From Gemmatimonadota bacterium (GTDB lineage Bacteria > Gemmatimonadota > Gemmatimonadetes > Gemmatimonadales > GWC2-71-9): a stretch of DNA of 64,000 nucleotides. Below the pieces are notes generated by a model. The model saw only the letters and a program-made list of their open reading frames with translations, did no database searches and had not been told where the DNA came from. The position numbers and the translations under genes were made by a program. This document shows, piece by piece, positions 20,543-28,097 of the stretch. Every line of letters starts with the position of its first letter. Position 1 is the stretch's first letter. The stretch is from positions 1 through 64,000 of the forward strand of contig QHUM01000056.1 of the NCBI GenBank assembly GCA_003222135.1, written 5' to 3'.

Positions 20543-21257
20543 GCGGGCGCTGGTCGTCATCCCCACCTACAACGAGGCGCCGAACCTCGCCAACCTCGTG
20601 CCGCAGGTCCTCGCCCAGGACCCGCGGCTCGACATCCTCATCGTGGACGACAACTCCCCGGACGGCACCGGGCAGCTCGCCGAGGCGCTGCACCAGAAGG
20701 AGCCTCGGCTCAGCGTCATCCATCGGGAAGGGAAGCTCGGGCTCGGCACCGCGTACATCGTCGGGTTCCGCTGGGCGTTGGAGCGGGATTACGCGTTCGT
20801 GTTCGAGATGGACGCCGACTTCTCCCACGACCCGGCGTACCTAAAGGACTTTCTCAAGGCCATCGATGGGGCGGACTTGGTGCTCGGCTCGCGCTACCTG
20901 GAGGGCAAGGTGGCGGTGGTCAACTGGCCGATGGCGCGGCTTATGTTATCCTATTGTGCCAATATTTACGCCCGCTGGGTGACCGGCCTGCGGGTGTGGG
21001 ACCTAACCGGCGGGTTCAAGTGCTTTCGCAGGCAAGTGCTCGAGGCGGTAGACTTATCGCAGGTACGCTCCAACGGGTATGCGTTTCAAATCGAAATGAG
21101 CGTGAGGGCATGGCGCAAAGGGTTCGCTCTGAAGGAAATCCCCATCGTGTTCGTGGACCGGACCGAGGGATCCAGCAAGATGAACGGAGCCATCGTACGC
21201 GAGGCGGTATGGATGGTGCCGCGGCTCAGGCTGATGGCGTGGTTCGGCCGCATCTAG
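20535..21257 (+). CDS. Polyprenyl-phosphate mannose/glucose transferase (DPM1-like)
   Basis: This cytosolic-face GT2 enzyme of 240 residues is predicted to transfer a hexose from a nucleotide sugar to polyprenyl phosphate. Motifs are VVIPTYNEAPNLANLV, IVDDNSPDGTGQLAE and the catalytic FEMDADFSHDPAYL, followed by GSRYLEG and WDLTGGFKCFRR. This is the soluble DPM1 architecture without C-terminal helices. ATG 20535 overlaps the YfhO-like gene, which may use the lipid-linked sugar. Its 3' end overlaps dapF. Confidence 0.9.
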   Translation: MRERALVVIPTYNEAPNLANLVPQVLAQDPRLDILIVDDNSPDGTGQLAEALHQKEPRLSVIHREGKLGLGTAYIVGFRWALERDYAFVFEMDADFSHDPAYLKDFLKAIDGADLVLGSRYLEGKVAVVNWPMARLMLSYCANIYARWVTGLRVWDLTGGFKCFRRQVLEAVDLSQVRSNGYAFQIEMSVRAWRKGFALKEIPIVFVDRTEGSSKMNGAIVREAVWMVPRLRLMAWFGRI

Positions 21258-22078
21258 CGGGCCTGCCGATTTACAAGATGACGGGGTCGGGGAATGACTT
21301 CGTCATGGTCGACGGCCGGCACACCTCGCCCGCGGAATGGTCCGAGGCAGACATCCGGGCCGTGTGCGCCCGCGGTACCGGCGTCGGCGCCGATGGCTTG
21401 GTGTTCGTCGGTCTCGGCTCGGCTCCAAACGCCGTGCGCATGATCTACTTCAACTCGGACGGGTCCCGCGCCGCGATGTGCGGCAACGCCGCGCTGTGCA
21501 GCACGCGCCTGGCGACACGGCTCGGGCTAGCCCAGGCACAGGGGATGGTGCTCGAGACGGACGCGGGCAATTACGAAACCCGCAGCTCCGGTCCCGGGGA
21601 GCGCGCCGAGCTGCGACTCGCCGCCGTGGCCGCGCCAGCCGCCGTGCCGAGCCTCGGCGCGACCGACGGGGAGCGCCGCGTCGCCCTCGGGATCGTCGGC
21701 GTGCCACACCTCGTGGTGCTGGTGGACGACGTCAGCTGCGTCGACGTGGCGCCGCGCGGCCGAGCGCTGCGCTCCGATCCGGCCGTCGGACCCGACGGCG
21801 CCAACGTGAACTTCGTCTCAGCGCGAAACTCGCCCTCCGAATGGTCGATGCGGACATACGAACGCGGCGTGGAGGCCGAGACACTGGCGTGCGGCACGGG
21901 GGCTGTAGCGGCGGCCTGCGCCGTCGTGGAATGGGGCCTGGCCGAGCTTCCGGTGACCATCTGGACCCGGAGTGGCAGGCGCCTGGAGATCGAAGCCAAA
22001 CGTCTAGCCGACGGCAGTTACGACGAAGTCTGGCTCTCGGGGGAGGCGCGGCTCGTGCTCAGGGGTGTGATTAACTGA
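21239..22078 (+). CDS. dapF: Diaminopimelate epimerase
   Basis: This enzyme converts LL- to meso-diaminopimelate for peptidoglycan and lysine. The 279-residue product has the N-terminal YKMTGSGNDFVMVDGR and the two catalytic cysteines, C81 (AAMCGNA) and C218 (TLACGTGAVA). GTG 21239 is the closest good start before the conserved N-terminus and overlaps the upstream gene by 19 bases. An open frame from 20954 runs inside that gene and is rejected. It is the last plus-strand gene; transcription converges with the YfgM-like gene after about 73 bases. No strong terminator is visible there. Confidence 0.92.
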   Translation: MVRPHLAGLPIYKMTGSGNDFVMVDGRHTSPAEWSEADIRAVCARGTGVGADGLVFVGLGSAPNAVRMIYFNSDGSRAAMCGNAALCSTRLATRLGLAQAQGMVLETDAGNYETRSSGPGERAELRLAAVAAPAAVPSLGATDGERRVALGIVGVPHLVVLVDDVSCVDVAPRGRALRSDPAVGPDGANVNFVSARNSPSEWSMRTYERGVEAETLACGTGAVAAACAVVEWGLAELPVTIWTRSGRRLEIEAKRLADGSYDEVWLSGEARLVLRGVIN

Positions 22079-22151
22079 GGGGATTCTCCACATTCCAACA
22101 CCGTTCAACTTAACATAACATCTCTTATACGAAGTCCGTTGTAGCGGAAAC

Positions 22152-22829
22152 TCAACGGGATTCCACACCCCGCGTCAGTTCTCCGATGCGTACCTTGGCC
22201 TCCATCGCGGCGCCAATTGAATCACCCCCCGCCACGATGGTGCGATAGGCGGCCAGCGCGCGTGCCGTGTCCCCGGCCGCTACCCAAGCCCGGCCGGCAT
22301 CGGACAGGAATTGCCAGCGCAAGAACGGAAATCGCGCCTGCTCCGCCGCCCGCTCGTACGCCTCCGCCGCCTCCTTGGGGTGCGCGGCGTTTTCGTACGC
22401 CGCACCCAGCAGCCCGTAGGCCTGCGCCCGGTATGCCCGGTCGGCATCGGGCGCGAAGCGTTTCAACACCTCGATGGCGAGCTGGTTCTGCCCCTGGGCG
22501 AGGTGGACCTGCGCCAGCAGGATCGTAGCCTCCTGCGCGGCGTGCGTGCCCGAGTAGTTCGCCACCAGCTGCGACAGCTCGCTCGCCGCCAATCGGAAGT
22601 TCTTGGAATCCACCGCGAGCCGCGCCTGCTCGATCCGCACGCCGGCAGCGCGTTCCGCCGTGCGGGTCGTCCACAGATTCCACACGAACAACACGGCACC
22701 CACGGCCACGATAATCCCTAAATAGGCCGTCGCCTGCCGGTGCCCCTTGGCCCATTGGACCAGGCGGTTCGCCAGGTTCGGGGTTGCTGTAGCCGCGGGC
22801 CGTCCTGCAGCAGTCACCGACGTCGCCAT
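22152..22829 (-). CDS. YfgM-like membrane-anchored TPR protein
   Basis: This 225-residue protein has one transmembrane helix (YLGIIVAVGAVLFVWNLW, residues about 36-53) followed by a periplasmic tetratricopeptide region: AASELSQLVANYSG, EATILLAQVHLAQGQNQLAI, AYGLLGAAYENAAHPKEAAE. It resembles YfgM/Tpr_21 proteins, which assist periplasmic folding near the Sec translocon. ATG 22829 has GAGGG six bases upstream. A repeat element and then tRNA-Arg lie directly upstream on the same strand. Confidence 0.8.
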   Translation of the reverse strand: MATSVTAAGRPAATATPNLANRLVQWAKGHRQATAYLGIIVAVGAVLFVWNLWTTRTAERAAGVRIEQARLAVDSKNFRLAASELSQLVANYSGTHAAQEATILLAQVHLAQGQNQLAIEVLKRFAPDADRAYRAQAYGLLGAAYENAAHPKEAAEAYERAAEQARFPFLRWQFLSDAGRAWVAAGDTARALAAYRTIVAGGDSIGAAMEAKVRIGELTRGVESR

Positions 22830-22842
22830 GCCACGCCCTCTC

Positions 22843-22931
22843 GTAAAACGGTGTTCGCTTGACGTCCTTGCTTGAACGTCTTTGCTGGACGCCTTTGCGT
22901 GACGCCTTCGTGCTACGCCTTTTGCCTTTTA
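22843..22931 (-). repeat. 13-base-period repeat element, copy B (between tRNA-Arg and the YfgM-like gene)
   Basis: Read on the plus strand, ACGTC or ACGCC occurs at 22862, 22876, 22889, 22902 and 22915 (spacing 14, 13, 13, 13), with CGTGCTACG at 22909. Read on the minus strand the units are close to RRCGTCMMGCAA. They end in GACGTCAAGCG, then AACACCGTTTTACG, matching copy A at 8598-8690. The element fills the gap between the 3' end of tRNA-Arg and the ribosome binding site of the downstream gene. Confidence 0.75.
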
Positions 22932-23005
22932 CGCCCCTGGGGTGACTCGAACACCCGGCCAACGGTTTAGGAAACCGCTGCTCTATCCACCTGAGCTACA
23001 GGGGC
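22932..23005 (-). tRNA. tRNA-Arg (anticodon CCT)
   Basis: The 74-base cloverleaf has acceptor stem GCCCCTG pairing with CAGGGGC. It has the D-arm block AGCTCAGGTGGATAGAGC and anticodon stem GCGGT/ACCGT around loop TTCCTAA, giving anticodon CCT. The T-arm is GGGTG-TTCGAGT-CACCC, with discriminator G. CCA is not encoded. Confidence 0.95.
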
Positions 23006-23027
23006 TAAGCCTCGCAATGTACGGGGC

Positions 23028-23564
23028 TTACGCGTAGTGTAGCAAGGCCTCGATGCGCTCCCCTTGCAGCCGGGCGCGGCCCTTCAAGAAGTCCAGCTCG
23101 ATCAGGAATGTGAAGCCGACGACGTCGGCGCCGCGGGTTCGCACCAGGCGGGCCGCGGCGGCAGCCGTGCCCCCCGTCGCCAACACATCGTCCACAATCA
23201 GCACGCGGTCCTCCGCCGCCACGGCATCCGTGTGCATCTCGAGTGCGTCGGTGCCGTACTCGAGGGCGTACTCCACGCGTCCCCGCTCGGCGGGCAGCTT
23301 TCCGGGTTTCCGCATGGGCACGAGCCCGGCTTCGAGCCCCAGCGCGACGGGGGCCCCGAGCAGAAAGCCGCGCGACTCGATCGACACCACGCGCGAGATG
23401 CGCGCGCCCCGAAACGGCGCCGTCATCAGCTCGACGGCGCCGCGGAACGCGACCGGATCGAGCAACAGCGGCGTGATATCCTTGAACACGATCCCCGGTT
23501 TGGGAAAGTCGGGGACGTCGCGGATGCGCCGCGCAATGTCCTGAACGGTGACGGTGCCGGCCAC
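23028..23564 (-). CDS. apt: Adenine phosphoribosyltransferase
   Basis: This purine-salvage enzyme makes AMP from adenine and PRPP. The product has the Apt N-terminus IRDVPDFPKPGIVFKDITPLL and the PRPP-binding loop VLIVDDVLATGGTAAAA. GTG 23564 gives 178 residues, near the family norm, with AGAGG upstream. TTG 23579 in the same frame is a possible longer start. It lies directly before tRNA-Arg and after acyP on the same strand. Confidence 0.93.
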   Translation of the reverse strand: MAGTVTVQDIARRIRDVPDFPKPGIVFKDITPLLLDPVAFRGAVELMTAPFRGARISRVVSIESRGFLLGAPVALGLEAGLVPMRKPGKLPAERGRVEYALEYGTDALEMHTDAVAAEDRVLIVDDVLATGGTAAAAARLVRTRGADVVGFTFLIELDFLKGRARLQGERIEALLHYA

Positions 23565-23579
23565 TGGTCGCCTCTGCAA

Positions 23580-23852
23580 CTAGTTGATCTCGAAGCTGTT
23601 CGGTAGCTTCACATCATGTGGAACATCGGTTTTTTCCACACGGTCGACGCGCGCCACCGTCGGCCCCTCACTGAGAGCTCGTTCCAGCCGGTCCAGCGCC
23701 TCCGTGACCCCTTCGGCAATCACTTCAACCGAGCCGTCCGGGAGATTGCGCACCACGCCCCGCAGGCCGAGCCGTTCGGCCTCCCGCCACACGAACCAGC
23801 GGTACCCCACGCCTTGCACCAGGCCGTGAGCCACGAAGCGCACCGCGCTCAC
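23580..23852 (-). CDS. acyP: Acylphosphatase
   Basis: This 90-residue cytosolic enzyme hydrolyses acyl phosphates. The signature GLVQGVGYRWFV contains the catalytic Arg, and GVVRNLPDGSVEV contains the catalytic Asn. The start is GTG 23852, and the dedA stop is three bases upstream. The function in this operon is not evident. Confidence 0.93.
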   Translation of the reverse strand: MSAVRFVAHGLVQGVGYRWFVWREAERLGLRGVVRNLPDGSVEVIAEGVTEALDRLERALSEGPTVARVDRVEKTDVPHDVKLPNSFEIN

Positions 23853-23855
23853 GAT

Positions 23856-24497
23856 CTACTCCGGACTCCGCTGCGCCACGCGCCGGCGGTACCACCAGAT
23901 GTACACGGCCGCGATCAGAGCGAGTGCCGGCAGCAGGATGAGCACCGCCCGGCCGGCGTACGTCTGGGCCTGCTGGTCGAGGACGGTAATGATCACGTCC
24001 TCCTTGCGCCCGATGAACCAACCGATCCAGGTGAGCACGGTGCACCAGACCAGCGCTCCCAGGCCCGTGAACGTGATGAACTTCGCCAGGTTCATATTGG
24101 CCACGCCCGCGGGAATCGAGATGAGGTGCCGCACCACGGGGAGCATGCGTCCCATGAAGGTGCTGATCTCGCCGTGCTCGGCAAAGTACCGCTCGGAGCG
24201 CTCGAGGCTCTTTTCGGAGATCCCCACGTACTTGCCGATCCGGCGCACCACGGCACGTCCGAGCCAGTGCGCGAGACCGTAGTTGGCGAGCGCGCCCGTG
24301 ATGCTTCCCAGCACCCCGCACGCGATCGCCAGCACGAAGCTCAGCTCGCCCTTGGCGGCCAGATATCCCGCCGGGGGCATCACCAGCTCGCTCGGCAGCG
24401 GCAGAAACGAGGATTCGATGGCCATGAGGATCACGATCCCCGGGTAGCCGAGGTCGCGAAAGCGGTCCAGCAGCCAGTGGATGAAGCTCTCAAGCAT
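23856..24497 (-). CDS. DedA-family membrane protein
   Basis: This 213-residue inner-membrane protein belongs to the DedA/Tvp38 family, which has been linked to undecaprenyl-phosphate or phospholipid flipping. Family features are the reentrant ESSFLPLPSELVMPPAGYLAA, GRMLPVVRHLISIPAG (FxGRxxPxxR type) and several helices. ATG 24497 overlaps the pcm stop by eight bases. The neighbouring genes do not fix the transported lipid. Confidence 0.88.
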   Translation of the reverse strand: MLESFIHWLLDRFRDLGYPGIVILMAIESSFLPLPSELVMPPAGYLAAKGELSFVLAIACGVLGSITGALANYGLAHWLGRAVVRRIGKYVGISEKSLERSERYFAEHGEISTFMGRMLPVVRHLISIPAGVANMNLAKFITFTGLGALVWCTVLTWIGWFIGRKEDVIITVLDQQAQTYAGRAVLILLPALALIAAVYIWWYRRRVAQRSPE

Positions 24498-25179
24498 CGA
24501 AGCCGTGCTCTCCGACGAGGGGAACGAAGCGGGCCTCGCCCAGCGGAATCTGCCGCGTGCCGGCGTCGTCCCGCTCCACGAGGGTGAGGGTCTGCGCGCC
24601 GCGGGCGCCGACCGGGATCAGGAGCCGGCCCCCCGGCGCGAGCTGCTCGACCAGCGGGCGAGGGATCTCGGGGCCTCCCGCCGCGACCAGGATGGCATCG
24701 TAGGGCGCGTACGCGCTCCACCCCAGCGTCCCGTCGCCGTGCAGCACCGACACGTTCGTCGCACCCGCCTGGCGCACCGCCTGCTGGGCGGCGCGGGCCA
24801 GGCTCTCGACCCGTTCCACCGAGAACACCGTGGCGGCGAGCGCGCCCAGCAGCGCGGTCTGGTACCCCGATCCCGTGCCGATCTCGAGCACTTTCTCCTT
24901 GCCGGTCAGTCGCAGCGCCACGAGATACCGAGCCTGTGTGAACGGCTGCGAGATCGTTTGTCCGTCGCCGATCGGCAGCGCGACGTCCTCGTACGCCCGG
25001 TGGCGCACCGCCTCGGGCACGAACAGATGCCGCGGCGTCTCGGCGAACGCCTTGAGGACGGCGAGATCGCGGATGCCCTTCAGCCGCAGCGTTTCGACCA
25101 GCCGCACACGGTACCCGCCGTAGGTGTCGCCCCCCCCCACCCCCCCACCCCCCTCAGGGCTCAGTCTCCGGGGAACCAT
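24490..25179 (-). CDS. pcm: Protein-L-isoaspartate O-methyltransferase
   Basis: This repair enzyme methylates isoaspartyl residues in damaged proteins. Motifs are TPRHLFVPEAVRHRAYEDVAL, IGDGQTISQPFTQA and the SAM-binding EIGTGSGYQTALL. The start is uncertain. ATG 25179 overlaps surE by 19 bases and reads a Gly-rich stretch encoded by a poly-G repeat; GTG codons just after the repeat would give about 212-220 residues, closer to the family. The frame extending to 25314 is inside surE. surE and pcm are neighbours in many bacteria. Confidence 0.88.
   Translation of the reverse strand: MVPRRLSPEGGGGVGGGDTYGGYRVRLVETLRLKGIRDLAVLKAFAETPRHLFVPEAVRHRAYEDVALPIGDGQTISQPFTQARYLVALRLTGKEKVLEIGTGSGYQTALLGALAATVFSVERVESLARAAQQAVRQAGATNVSVLHGDGTLGWSAYAPYDAILVAAGGPEIPRPLVEQLAPGGRLLIPVGARGAQTLTLVERDDAGTRQIPLGEARFVPLVGEHGFDA
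25130..25153. repeat. G/C-rich heptamer-like array at the surE/pcm junction
   Basis: On the plus strand runs of nine, seven and six C are separated by single A, a CCCCCCA-type array. On the coding strand it is G-rich and lies within the first codons of pcm, where it would encode Gly/Val and could also act as a ribosome binding site for a downstream GTG. Confidence 0.6.
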
Positions 25180-25910
25180 TTGCGCACCACCTCGAGCAGG
25201 CCGTAGTTCGTCATGTCCATGTGCAACGGTGTCACCGAGATGTAGCCGTCGCTCGTGGCGCGGAAGTCGGAGTCGGCGTCGCCCGTCCAGGTGATGCGGC
25301 CTCCGCCGATCCAATAGATGTCCTTCCCCCAGGGGTCCTTCATCAGGGCGATCTCTTCACTGAACACCCGGCTGCCCAGGTGGGTGACCTTGACCCCTTT
25401 GACCTGGTCTCCCGGAATCGCGGGAAGGTTGATGTTGAGCAGCGTCTCCGTGGGAAAGTCCTTCACGTCGACGATGCGACGCAGCAGGGCGTGCAGGCCG
25501 TCCTTGTGGGTGGCGAGCAGGTCCACGTCCGAGCCCGCGTACGACACGGCGATGCTGGGGATGCCCGCCACGAGCCCCTCCATCGCCGCCGCGACCGTGC
25601 CCGAGTAGAACACATCTTCGCCCATGTTTTGGCCGTGATTGATCCCCGAGATCACGAAGTCAGGCTTCTCCGGCATCAGCATCCCGATCGCCAGCAGCAC
25701 GCAATCGGTGGGCGTGCCGTCCACCTGGAAGGTCGCGTCGGGGCGGCGCGTGGCGTGGAGCGGGCGGTGCAGCGTGAGCGAGTGCGACGTGCCGCTCTGC
25801 TCACGGTCGGGCGCGACGACGGTCACCTGGCCGAGCGACGCGCACACCTCGCCCAGCACGGCCAGGCCGCGGGCGAGGATGCCGTCGTCGTTCGAGATCA
25901 GGATGTTCAT
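25161..25910 (-). CDS. surE: 5'/3'-nucleotidase SurE
   Basis: This metal-dependent nucleotide phosphatase is linked to stress survival. The 249-residue product begins MNILISNDDGILARG, with the metal-binding Asp pair, and has SGTSHSLT and SGINHGQNMGEDVFYSGTVAAAMEG, the family signatures. ATG 25910 overlaps the stop of the upstream glycosyltransferase by ATGA; the longer frame from 25979 is rejected. Pcm follows directly. Confidence 0.95.
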   Translation of the reverse strand: MNILISNDDGILARGLAVLGEVCASLGQVTVVAPDREQSGTSHSLTLHRPLHATRRPDATFQVDGTPTDCVLLAIGMLMPEKPDFVISGINHGQNMGEDVFYSGTVAAAMEGLVAGIPSIAVSYAGSDVDLLATHKDGLHALLRRIVDVKDFPTETLLNINLPAIPGDQVKGVKVTHLGSRVFSEEIALMKDPWGKDIYWIGGGRITWTGDADSDFRATSDGYISVTPLHMDMTNYGLLEVVRKWFPGD

Positions 25911-26608
25911 CGCGCTCCGAAGATGATCCGGCGTCCGTAGCGCGTGAACACGCGCGCGAGGAGCCAGGTATCCTCCCAATGCCGGAAATGGCTGGGGTGG
26001 CCCGCGTACACCGTGGCGATCGGGACCGAGCGCACCCGCAAGCCCCGCGCCAGAGCCTCGAGCAGAAACGCGGCCTCGAAATCGTAGCGCGTCTCGCGTG
26101 GGCGGACCAGCTCAGCGGCGCGGCGCGTCAGCGCCCGGAAGCCGGTCTGCGCGTCCGGCACCGCGCGGCCGCCGATCCGAGAAGCCAGCGCCGCCGAGAG
26201 CCAGTTGGTGCCGCGTCGCCCGAGCGGCATCGCCCCCGTGCGGGCCCGGGCGCCGAGCACCACGTCCGCCTCCCCGCCGGCGATCGGGGCCACGAGCCGC
26301 GGGATCTCCTCCGGCGGATGTTGCCCGTCGGCGTCCAAGGTTACGACCACGCCCGCGCCGTCGGCGAGCGCTCGCTCGATCCCCGTGCGCAGTGCGGCGC
26401 CTTTGCCGAGGTTCCGCGGATGCACCAGCACCGTGGCCCCCTTCCCCCTTCCCCCTTCGCCGGTCGCATCCCTTGAGCCGTCATCGACCACGTAGATCGT
26501 CGCGTCCGGCAGCGCGTGCCGGGCCCCCGATACGACCGTGCCGATCGTCGCGGCCGCCTGATAGGCCGGGATGACGATTGCGACCGCGCCGTCAGCGCGC
26601 CCCGGCAT
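25907..26608 (-). CDS. Family 2 glycosyltransferase (DPM-like)
   Basis: This is a soluble GT-A glycosyltransferase of 233 residues: AIVIPAYQAAATIGTVV, VVDDGSRDAT, VTLDADGQHPPEEIP (catalytic DxD) and DAQTGFRALTRRA. Such enzymes usually make polyprenyl-phosphate sugars. Between the DDGSRD and VLVHPRNLGKG motifs a CCCCCTT heptamer array encodes GEGGRGKG in place of an ordinary loop. ATG 26608 overlaps the MerR gene stop by 17 bases. Confidence 0.87.
   Translation of the reverse strand: MPGRADGAVAIVIPAYQAAATIGTVVSGARHALPDATIYVVDDGSRDATGEGGRGKGATVLVHPRNLGKGAALRTGIERALADGAGVVVTLDADGQHPPEEIPRLVAPIAGGEADVVLGARARTGAMPLGRRGTNWLSAALASRIGGRAVPDAQTGFRALTRRAAELVRPRETRYDFEAAFLLEALARGLRVRSVPIATVYAGHPSHFRHWEDTWLLARVFTRYGRRIIFGAR
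26437..26457. repeat. Three CCCCCTT heptamers inside a glycosyltransferase gene
   Basis: CCCCCTT is repeated exactly three times (21 bases, so seven codons and frame-neutral). It lies in a surface loop of the GT2 gene. Similar arrays occur at 53601-53621 and 56965-56985. Confidence 0.75.
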
Positions 26609-26969
26609 TGGGCGGGGCCGTGCCCTCGAGGATCGCGAGAATCGACTTGAGCTCGCTCCGCAGATCCTTCACCGTCTGCGTGGCGAGTGCGCGCCGGGCC
26701 TCGGGCTTGAGCTCGCCCGAGCGGCGGTACTGCTCGATCTTCTGCCGCGCCCCTTCGATCGTGTATTTCTCCGTGTACAACAGGTGCTTCACGAGCATGA
26801 TCAGCTCGATCTCACGTCGCTGGTACACCCGGTTGCCGGAGCGATTTTTGGCGGGGTTCAGAAAACGGAACTGGCTCTCCCAATAGCGCAGCACGTGCGG
26901 CTTGAGATCGGTGAGCTGGCACACTTCGCCGATCGAGAAGAACTCCTGAACGGGGTGCGGGACGCTCAT
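26592..26969 (-). CDS. MerR-family transcriptional regulator
   Basis: This 125-residue DNA-binding protein has an N-terminal winged helix-turn-helix, FFSIGEVCQLTDLKPHVLRYWESQF, then GNRVYQRREIELIMLVKHLL, and a C-terminal helical dimerisation region. No metal-binding Cys cluster is visible, so it looks like the MlrA/short MerR type, not a metal sensor. ATG 26969 overlaps the gpsA stop as ATGA with GGAAGGA just upstream. Targets are unknown. Confidence 0.85.
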   Translation of the reverse strand: MSVPHPVQEFFSIGEVCQLTDLKPHVLRYWESQFRFLNPAKNRSGNRVYQRREIELIMLVKHLLYTEKYTIEGARQKIEQYRRSGELKPEARRALATQTVKDLRSELKSILAILEGTAPPNAGAR

Positions 26970-27988
26970 CGTTCCTTCCCGCCCCCGCTCCATTGCTCCG
27001 CTTTCAGCTCGCGCTCCATCAGGTCGGCGACCGCCTGACGTGGCGGCTTGCCGCCGAACAGCACCTCCGCCACCTGCCCGGCGATCGGGAGCTCCACCTC
27101 ATGCCGGGCGCCCAGCGTGACGGCGGCCCGCGCGGTGTTCACGCCCTCGGCCACCGAGGCCCGACCGGCGAGCGCATCGGCGAGCGCCGTGCCGCGCGCC
27201 AGCTCGACCCCGAGCGAGCGGTTGCGCGACAGCGGCCCGGTCGCGGTGAGAATGAGATCGCCCATCCCCGCGAGGCCGGCGAACGTCGCGGGCTCGGCGC
27301 CGAGCGCCACGCCCAGGCGGGTGATCTCGGCGAGCCCGCGGGTCAGCAGCGCGGCCCGCGTGTTGTGCCCCAACCCCAGCCCCTCGAGGATGCCGGCGGC
27401 GAGGGCGATCACGTTCTTGAGCGCCCCGCCCAGCTCCACCCCGAGCACGTCGGTGTGCGAGTACACCCGGAAGTAGTTCGTCGAGAACACCTGCTGCACC
27501 CGCTGGGCCACGCCGTGATCCTGCGCCGCCGCCACCACCGCCGTAGGCTGTTGCTGATACACTTCCTGCGCGAACGACGGCCCCGAGAGGACGGCGACCG
27601 GGACGCCCCGCGGCAGCACCTCGCCGAGTACGCACGACAGCGTTGTGAGGCGCTCCGGCTCGAGCCCCTTGGACACGCTCACCACGAACGCGCCGCGGCT
27701 CAAGGCGGCGCCGGCGCGGCCCATCACCTCGCGCACGACATGCGACGGCGCGGACGACACGACCACATCGGCGCCTCGCACGGTCTCCGCCAGGTCCCCG
27801 CTCGCCCGCAGCGAGTGGTCCAGGGCCGCGCCGGGGAGAAACACCGGGTTCACGTGCGCGCGGTTGATGCCGTCGACCACGTCCGGCTCGCGCGCCCAGA
27901 GCGTCACCGCCTGGGACGCCCCCTTGCGCGCCAGCAGGTCCGCCAGCGCCGTCCCCCAGGCGCCGCCGCCTACGACGGCGATCCTCAC
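26966..27988 (-). CDS. gpsA: Glycerol-3-phosphate dehydrogenase [NAD(P)+]
   Basis: This enzyme reduces dihydroxyacetone phosphate to sn-glycerol 3-phosphate for phospholipids. The 340-residue product starts RIAVVGGGAWGTALADLL (Rossmann motif) and has VLSGPSFAQEV and the catalytic Lys in GALKNVIALAAGI. GTG 27988 is chosen because the Rossmann strand begins at once. The frame remains open upstream to TTG 28105, through a heptamer repeat. Next to plsY, which uses its product, it forms the first steps of phosphatidic acid synthesis. Confidence 0.93.
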   Translation of the reverse strand: MRIAVVGGGAWGTALADLLARKGASQAVTLWAREPDVVDGINRAHVNPVFLPGAALDHSLRASGDLAETVRGADVVVSSAPSHVVREVMGRAGAALSRGAFVVSVSKGLEPERLTTLSCVLGEVLPRGVPVAVLSGPSFAQEVYQQQPTAVVAAAQDHGVAQRVQQVFSTNYFRVYSHTDVLGVELGGALKNVIALAAGILEGLGLGHNTRAALLTRGLAEITRLGVALGAEPATFAGLAGMGDLILTATGPLSRNRSLGVELARGTALADALAGRASVAEGVNTARAAVTLGARHEVELPIAGQVAEVLFGGKPPRQAVADLMERELKAEQWSGGGKER

Positions 27989-28003
27989 CGCACCCCCCAA
28001 CCC

Positions 28004-28091
28004 GATTGCGGATTGCGGATTGTGGATTGCGGATTGTGTATGCGGGTTCGCGCTCTGCCAATCCACAATCCGAAATCCGCAATCCGCAATT
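28004..28091. repeat. Inverted heptamer (ATTGCGG) element 1, between plsY and gpsA
   Basis: The left arm (28004-28038) is five tandem variants of GATTGCG/GATTGTG. After a 21-base spacer (28039-28059), the right arm (28060-28091) is four to five inverted copies (AATCCAC, AATCCGA, AATCCGC, AATCCGC). The arms could fold into a hairpin of about 30 base pairs. All copies lack stop codons in the gpsA frame. A sister element is at 30071-30152. Confidence 0.85.
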
Positions 28092-28097
28092 GATTCG

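Noticed and set aside
22079..22151. Bidirectional terminator between dapF and the YfgM-like gene
   Set aside because: Only a six-base CCGTTG/CAACGG pairing that reaches into the coding end and has no T run.
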